From Marsupella aquatica (Eukaryota; Marchantiophyta): a stretch of DNA of 64,000 bases. Both the position numbers and the translations under genes were made by a program. The DNA is taken from positions 4,154,001 to 4,218,000 of the forward strand of contig OZ316892.1 of NCBI GenBank assembly GCA_973895155.1, read 5' to 3'. Shown here piece by piece: positions 58,444-64,000 of this stretch (the first letter of the stretch is position 1; every line of letters starts with the position of its first letter). The notes under the pieces are model-generated. The model saw only the letters and a list, made by a program, of their open reading frames with translations, had not been told where the DNA came from and did not search any database.

Positions 58444-59085
58444 GGTTTGCAGTAAGATCAAAACAATCAATTTTGTTTTGGAAAATTCCACCAGTCAGGG
58501 CACACCTCGCCTCCTCCTTAAGCTCAAAACCCATGAATTTACATATTGATTTCTCAAGTTTTGAATCCTTAGGGATCCTAATGACCTAATGGGCGGCATA
58601 ATTCCAAATCTGAAATTGACTGTTTAAAATGAAGTTAGACAAAGAAATAGAAGAAGGTAGAGGAGTAAAATTATTGATTAATTAAGTAAATTGTACAGTA
58701 ACGTCAAGCTAGATTTAGGATAGAGATGACTGTGAAGGACGCCACGAAGAGGCGTCCCAAGGATGAAGGACGCCACGCGAATGCGTCCCAAGGAAATGTT
58801 GAGTTGCTAAGGAGGGTGCTTTAATCGGGAGCAAGCAAAAGGTGCGTGCTTGAAGACATAAAAAGGTGCGTGCTTGAAGATATAAAAGGGTGCCACCCCT
58901 TGTTTAGAATTGGAGAGGTGCAACTGTTCTGATTGAGCACCGCCACCTTTCCAAGCTGGAGGATCTGAAAGGGAGAACTTGAACAGGCACCGCCGATAGA
59001 GTCCGTTGAGATCTGGTGTGATGGAAGGTAACCATCATTTAGCCTACTTGCCTTCTATTTGTGCAACCAAATTTGGGAGTAAGGC
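58444..59085 (+). promoter_or_regulatory. internal leader with TATA-like box and stem-loop repeats
   Basis: It contains two GGACGCCACG...GCGTCCC stem-loop motifs (58737-58795), a tandem GGTGCGTGCTTGAAGA repeat (58838-58880) and TATAAAAG at 58881-58888, about 200 bp before the ATG at 59086. It could be an internal promoter for the downstream gag-like frame. Confidence 0.35.
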
Positions 59086-59975
59086 ATGTCGCAGGACGAA
59101 CAAGCAATCGCCAAGAGAGTGAGCAAAACATCCGGGAGACCTGAAACTTCGAGGAAGGCAGTCGAGCCTCGAACGTTGCTTCCTGAGTTTCAAACACCTG
59201 GAGCACCTGTACCTGGAAGCGTGTGGAAGCAAGTGAAATCCATCCAAGAGGGAGTTTCAAGCGGCTCTGTGGAGCAGCCCACAACATCTAGACCTTTGTT
59301 CGTCAACCTTTGGTCAGGCCCAAAGTTGATTGGATCACATAAGTCACGGAAGGGCTCAAAGACTGTCCGTGCCTTAAGGCAATCCGATCAATTAGAAGAA
59401 GGTGAATCTGTTATCTCAAAAGGAATTCCTGATTCACCAAAGAACTTAATTGGGATACCACTTGAAGGAGAGAATCCTGACATTTTCTCACATTCCGATG
59501 GTGCGAATCCCTTGAGTGAAATAGGGAGTTCATCTTCTAGCGAGAAGAGCAGTAGCTCAGGAAATAGCAGTCATTCCAGCAGCTCGAGTTGTGTGAGTCC
59601 TCAAATTACTACCAATCCTTTTGCTAAGCCTTTCACACTTCCTGTTGCTACTCGTTCAGCCCTCCCTGTTATTTCTATTTTTCCTACACCAACCATGGCT
59701 CGAAACAATGTGAGATATGATAGGTTCTTTGGCGTTCAAAGGAGGATGCAGAAGTGTATCTCAAGGAATTTGAAGCTGCGGCAGCATCCAATGGACAAAG
59801 CCAGGATGCTGAGAAGGCCAACTTGTTTGGAGGCTTGATGAAGAAAGGTGCTCAAAAATGGTACAACCGTTTCCCTGACAAGCAGGATTATTTGGGGAAA
59901 ATTGAAGGCTGCTTTCCTATCCAAATACAAAGAAGGAGCTGCTGCTTGAGCTTTCAACATGGCGATGGCGGCTGA
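59086..59975 (+). pseudogene. gag-like frame with frameshift
   Basis: It starts MSQDEQAIAKRVSKTSGRPE, is S/P-rich and disordered to about 59735, then shifts frame into 'DAEVYLKEFEAAAASNGQSQ' and 'KKGAQKWYNRFPDKQ', the conserved core of plant Ty3/gypsy Gag (capsid). It ends soon after. The zinc knuckle expected downstream is not seen. Non-functional as read. Confidence 0.6.
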
Positions 59976-59999
59976 GGAAGGCACGCACCTCGGCTGACA

Positions 60000-60842
60000 T
60001 TGCGGGCTGATGAGTGGAGCGTTTGGACTGATTCAAGTTGGAAAGGGAGTGCAAGGACCAGACAAAGAAGTGGAGTGCAGAAATTGGAAGCAATCTCAAG
60101 TGTTTGGCAAAGGACGGCCAGTGAAGTGGACCTGTTTTGTGGAGTCATGACAGAGAAATATACAACTCGGGCTCCTCGACCAGAATACCCTCAAACAAAG
60201 GAAGGTATGAAACGCCTAACGGAGAACCTGGCTAAGATGGGCCTCGACTTCTTGATTAAGTTGCCATGGTCGATTCTCGATGGTTCACTACTTGAGCAGA
60301 GCACTTTTCGAACCAAGAAGCAGAAGCGTAATGAGGGCATTCGAGCCAATCCAGAAGCTTGGACATTAAAAGTGATTGCCAAAGTTTATAGGACACCAAA
60401 GAAAGAGAAAGGATTGCTGGATGGAGAGACCGAGCATCGTGGTTATGTGGAGAGCAAGTTTCAGCCCCAATCGTGGCAGAGAAGGAGCGGATGGATGATC
60501 GTGCATTGTTTGGACCTCCTTGACCTGACTCCTGTTTTTGCATTTCTGATCCCTATTCTGAAACCTGAGAAGCAAACCAGGATTTCTCTAGCCTTGGCTA
60601 CCACCATTGTTGTTTCTCTAGAAGGCAAGGAGCAGATCAATTGGTCCCAGATTCTATTTGATGTCATTCATACTCAGGTGCAGAATCATATTTCTCGGAT
60701 GGCTCAGAAGATTATCAAATTTTCTTATCTTCCTTCTTACATTGCTCATATCTATTGGAGTGAGAAATGTCTGAATGATGAAGAGAAGATTAAGTTGGAA
60801 TTCTTATTTCCTTCGACTGAAAAACCGAAGCTCAAGAAGTGA
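60000..60842 (+). CDS. retroelement-associated open frame (plant-mobile-domain-like)
   Basis: A 280-codon open frame with 'WSILDGSLLEQSTFRTKKQK', 'NPEAWTLKVIAKVYRTPKKE' and a helical C-terminal half 'RISLALATTIVVSLEGKEQI', ending in a K-rich tail. It resembles 'putative plant transposon protein' frames found inside large plant retroelements, whose role is unknown. The first 60 codons are low-quality and the true start may be later. Confidence 0.4.
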   Translation: MRADEWSVWTDSSWKGSARTRQRSGVQKLEAISSVWQRTASEVDLFCGVMTEKYTTRAPRPEYPQTKEGMKRLTENLAKMGLDFLIKLPWSILDGSLLEQSTFRTKKQKRNEGIRANPEAWTLKVIAKVYRTPKKEKGLLDGETEHRGYVESKFQPQSWQRRSGWMIVHCLDLLDLTPVFAFLIPILKPEKQTRISLALATTIVVSLEGKEQINWSQILFDVIHTQVQNHISRMAQKIIKFSYLPSYIAHIYWSEKCLNDEEKIKLEFLFPSTEKPKLKK

Positions 60843-60928
60843 AAGCTACCTAAGCCAGCATCAAACGAACCTGGTTCTTCTCAAGCTTCACCCTCAGATT
60901 CGACTCTTCTTGATCAGATTTGTGACAT

Positions 60929-61741
60929 TTGAATTGCACTAGACTGAATGTGGTTGATGCTGTGACTGAATTAAGACGAGATTTGGACATCGTCGCTGGA
61001 CGCCATACAGAAGCAGAACCGGTTGACGAGGACCAGGATCTATCCGAGAAGGAGACATTTGATGTTGATGCTGACTCAGAAGAGATTCCTGTCAATTCAT
61101 CTCCACCCGCAACTTGTAGTCCTTCCGCATCGGTTCCTGCTGAAGAAATACCACCAGAAGTCGAGCCTACTCCAGTTGCACCAATACCTATAGCTCCTGC
61201 TTTTGTTCATACTTCACCTCTAGAGTCAGTACCACCTCAGATTTTCAAGTTGCATCAATGGAGTCCAGCAGAATGGAATTATCGATTCAGTGAGTTAGTG
61301 AATCAAGCTGCCTTCAGCAGAAGACAAATTTTGCCACCTGTTTCCCCACCAGTTATTCATGGTCGTCAACAGAGCTTCTGTGCTACTTACACTTGTCCAA
61401 ATCTGCTTTTGCCCATTGATATGCTCAGATCCTGCCGACTGGAGTCTATTGAGATGTGGAACTGGGTTTACCATTGTCGCAGAGTTTATGCCCCTTTTCC
61501 ACCACCTCATCCAGATTTTAAGTGGCCATTTGCTTACTTTACATCGGTAGGCCCTGACAGAGTAATCATTAGAAAACAGAAGGATGACACTTTAGTGGAA
61601 TTCCGAGGTAAACTCAAGAAGATTATGGCTATTAAAGGCAAGACCTCCAAGGGAAGGCAACAGATTCAATGGATAGCTCAGTTACCTTCTATCAAGGTTA
61701 CCCCACCTTTGTTAGATACCGGTTTTGGAGTTGGACTTTGA
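60929..61741 (+). CDS. open frame of unknown function in the retroelement
   Basis: A 270-codon frame starting MNCTRLNVVDAVTELRRDLD: an acidic N-terminus, a P-rich linker, then an aromatic-rich region (WSPAEWNYRFSELVNQAAF, MWNWVYHCRRVYAPFPPPH) and a basic C-terminus. No protein family recognised. It ends 170 bp before the 3' LTR, where a spliced env-like or accessory ORF sits in some plant retroelements. I see no signal peptide or membrane segment. Confidence 0.35.
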   Translation: MNCTRLNVVDAVTELRRDLDIVAGRHTEAEPVDEDQDLSEKETFDVDADSEEIPVNSSPPATCSPSASVPAEEIPPEVEPTPVAPIPIAPAFVHTSPLESVPPQIFKLHQWSPAEWNYRFSELVNQAAFSRRQILPPVSPPVIHGRQQSFCATYTCPNLLLPIDMLRSCRLESIEMWNWVYHCRRVYAPFPPPHPDFKWPFAYFTSVGPDRVIIRKQKDDTLVEFRGKLKKIMAIKGKTSKGRQQIQWIAQLPSIKVTPPLLDTGFGVGL

Positions 61742-61897
61742 TCCTTCGATGATGTCAACAAGCGCCCATTTTTAGTTCTGATTTATTTATGTGAGATACC
61801 AAATCAGCATCCTTCTTTTTGTGTCAATTTTGTGAAGACTTTATGAAGACATTTGAAGTTCATCTGAATTATGGCTTGTGAGGGCACGGCGCCATTT

Positions 61898-61907
61898 GAG
61901 GAGAGGG
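61898..61907 (+). promoter_or_regulatory. polypurine tract
   Basis: GAGGAGAGGG immediately before the 3' LTR (CTA then TGTGACACC), the plus-strand primer position. Confidence 0.75.
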
Positions 61908-61910
61908 CTA

Positions 61911-63044
61911 TGTGACACCTGAATTTTTTGCAAAATCAATGGAAGATGGAAATAAGATGCAAAGTTCACGAATTAATTGCATTTTGGTACCCAAATGCCC
62001 AACTTTACCTTGCTGACAATACTTATGAAGGACGCTTCTGAGAGGTGTCCCATGGAGACCAAACTTATGAAGGACGATACTCGGCGGAAGTTCGAAGACA
62101 GATTTTTGTTACCCATTTACCCTAGTTATTTAGTGATCTTTTTCTACCTTAGTTTAGTACTCAATTTTTATTACTTTTTTTTTAAGTTTTGAAAAGGCAT
62201 GACTTTTCATTTCCCCTTTTTATGCTCCACTTAGACCTATAAGATTATTGTTTTCCTTTTTGTTTTTTTTAGTGAAGCTTGTATTCAGTATTGCAAACTT
62301 TTGCAAGTTTCCCTCCTTCCTTTGTAATCATTGCTTTTGAGAATGATTTATGAATGAAGTAAAACACTTCCTTTGTGATGTAATGAATTTATTTCAAAAG
62401 ATTCCTGTTGGTGCTTGAGTTTTCATTACATATTTCCAAGATCAGATGAATTCAAATTAGGATTGCTTGTGGGTCAAGAATTGCTAAGAATTCAATGATA
62501 AATGTGGATAAAAAGGAGCAAGATTCTGATTTCAGAATAGTTAGTACCGTTACCCTTACTTTGGCATACCCACTAGTGATAGATCGGAGTTGCGTATCGC
62601 CAAAGTTCTATCCATGTTGACGGCATTTTAGTGAGTATCATTGTATCGGTCACCAGAAAGCTACTTTGGTGTTGGTGAGCATTTATCCTTTTTGTTTATA
62701 TTTTCATGGTGATGGAGAAGAGCAATTGAGGCGAGATTTGTTGCAATCTTGTTAACACGATAAGACCAGAATCCTTTTTGAAGGAGTGGCAGTGGAGATT
62801 CAATCCATTGGACTTTGGTTCTAAAAGCTTTTCCATAATCCATGACTTGGGAATTAATCTTTTCTGTTCATTTTGTTAGTTTATCCATTTGTTTCTCTTT
62901 TGTCTGAAGATTTGGTTGAGTGATACTCTTAAGTCTTCAAAATAGTTACAATCATTCAATCCATTCCTATTTTGTTCTTAAAGGGATCGAAACCTTGGTC
63001 TTTAAGTGAAAAGTGTCACTTTTGATTCTTCCGGCTATACCACA
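61911..63044 (+). repeat. 3' LTR
   Basis: 1134 bp, TGTGACACC...ACCACA, followed by TAATG. Its two segments match 35504-36173 and 57235-57697. Confidence 0.95.
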
Positions 63045-63049
63045 TAATG

Positions 63050-63369
63050 ACATGGAGTAATCTATTCAATGTTGGACAAAGAGGCACATTGCAACAGTGT
63101 AGTAGATAACGTTGAGACATTAGATACTGTCCACATTAAGGCATAGTCCTTGGCCCATATATCCCTAGCTTGCCATGTCAAAATCAACTTTTATAGAACA
63201 AATCTTGACATGCAAGAATGTTGGTTGATCTCTCGGACATCATCAACACTGACCCTTTATTTACAATTTTTTAGGGCTGAAAATTGCTTCCTAGTGAGCT
63301 ACTGGCAGCAATTGGATAGCAACCTGGTTTTTATGCCAACACTAGCTCAATACTTGTGCATTGCATGCA
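63050..63369. other. host sequence right of the LTR element
   Basis: AT-rich; no gene recognised. Confidence 0.5.
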
Positions 63370-63800
63370 CAAAAGATGTTGTGACGACCAAGATCTGGTT
63401 GAGAACAAAAGAGGTCATGTCGGCCAAGAGGTTGTTGAGAAAAAAGATGTCGTGTCGGCCAAGATGCCGGTGCGAACAAAAGATGTCGTGTTGGCCAAGA
63501 GGTCGTTGAGAACAAAAGATGTCATGTCAGCTAAGATGTTGTTGAGAAGAAAAATATTGTGTCGCCCAAGATGTCATTGAGAACAAAAGATGTCATGTTG
63601 GCCAAGATGTTAGTGAGAACAAAAGATGTCGTGTCAACCAAGAACTCGTTGAGAACAAAAGATGTCACGTTGGCCAAGATGTCAGTGAGAACAAAAGATG
63701 TCGTGTCGGCCAAGAACTCGTTGAGAACAAAAGATGTTGTGTTGGCCAAAAGGTTGTTGAGAAGAAAGATGTCATCTCGACCAAGAGGTTGTGGAAGAAA
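63370..63800 (+). repeat. 36-bp minisatellite, about 12 copies
   Basis: The unit GTTGAGAACAAAAGATGTCG followed by TGTTGGCCAAGA-like sequence repeats with substitutions. Because 36 is a multiple of three it gives open frames on both strands (12-residue LRTKDVVSAKNS-like repeats), which I do not treat as genes. Sequence after 63800 is AT-rich with nothing recognised. Confidence 0.9.
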
Positions 63801-64000
63801 TAGAGGTCGTGTTGTTGTAACGTCAGTGCCATGATCTTTACTATGTCTTTGGTCCTTATAACTTTTGTTTTTTTGGCAGTGAAAATGGCACAAAAAATGA
63901 ATGTAAAAAATCACCCTAAATATTGGGAGAATAATATTTTATTTTATTAGTGTATGTAGTCCCCTATTGCCTGAAATAGTATCTGAAATTTAACTTCTAC

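Larger units (their letters stand above)
35504..63044 (+). mobile_element. LTR retroelement without pol genes, interrupted by a CACTA element
   Basis: The 5' LTR is 35504-36173 plus 57235-57697; the 3' LTR is 61911-63044 (1134 bp). LTRs begin TGTGACACC and end ACCACA. The 5-bp target duplication TAATG is perfect (35499-35503 and 63045-63049). The primer-binding site complements tRNA-Asp and a purine tract precedes the 3' LTR. The internal part is only 4.2 kb, with gag- and protease-like remnants and no reverse transcriptase, RNase H or integrase. It is therefore a large retrotransposon derivative that depended on a related element, probably of the Ty3/gypsy group given the tRNA-Asp primer. 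By eye the LTRs differ at roughly ten sites in 1.1 kb, so the insertion is fairly recent. Confidence 0.9.

Noticed and set aside
63356-63914. Open frames with 12-residue repeats on both strands; CRISPR-like periodicity
   Set aside because: A 36-bp minisatellite without unique spacers; the frames are a consequence of a period divisible by three.

Overview
The window is nuclear DNA of a land plant. The evidence is plant-type transposons (En/Spm-CACTA elements with TNP2 transposases, a Helitron with a Rep/PIF1-type protein, a tRNA-Asp-primed LTR element), GT-AG introns, CCCTAAA-type telomere-like heptamers and an F-box-like gene start. I cannot name the species. Nearly everything is mobile DNA, nested up to three levels deep.

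Layout. (1) 1-6493: presumed host DNA. It holds the 5' end of an F-box-like gene leaving on the minus strand (ATG at 68), a possible first exon of an organelle-targeted protein on the plus strand (ATG at 1104), and then about 5 kb without recognisable coding sequence. (2) 6494-34916: a Helitron (5' TC, 3' hairpin plus CTAG, inserted between A and T). Its Rep-helicase gene is decayed and split by (3), at 12247-33699: two copies of one CACTA element arranged tail to tail, with CACTAC/GTAGTG at the outer ends, a hairpin with a telomere-like core in the middle, no matching target duplication, and the central helicase region missing. Each copy carries a TNPA-like gene (one stop codon), an intact zinc-finger plus SET-domain gene, and a TNP2 transposase with shared disabling mutations. 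A 100-N gap at 22410 is flanked by a 2.56 kb direct repeat and is probably two overlapping contig ends rather than biology. (4) 34917-35498: host DNA. (5) 35504-63044: an LTR retroelement (TSD TAATG, LTR 1134 bp, PBS to tRNA-Asp) with gag- and protease-like remnants but no reverse transcriptase or integrase. Its 5' LTR is interrupted by (6), at 36174-57231: a 21,058-bp CACTA element with TIRs and a perfect 3-bp TSD (ATA). (7) 63050-64000: host DNA with a 36-bp minisatellite.

The 21-kb CACTA element is the most interesting part. Its genes all read on the minus strand. They are an EDM2-like PHD-finger ORF (intact), a 989-codon gag/plant-mobile-domain-like frame with two stops, a BRCT-domain gene with a frameshift, a TNP2 transposase with several stops, and a ten-exon TNPA-like gene. 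For the TNPA-like gene I could reconstruct a complete 876-residue frame with consistent splice phases, and its middle exons are rich in GW/WG motifs. GW/WG motifs are ARGONAUTE-binding hooks in known plant silencing proteins, EDM2-type PHD modules act in heterochromatin control, and the other CACTA family carries a SET domain. One reading is that these elements carry proteins that touch the host silencing machinery. This is inference from domain content only.

Most apparent open frames elsewhere are low-complexity or shadow frames and are not annotated.
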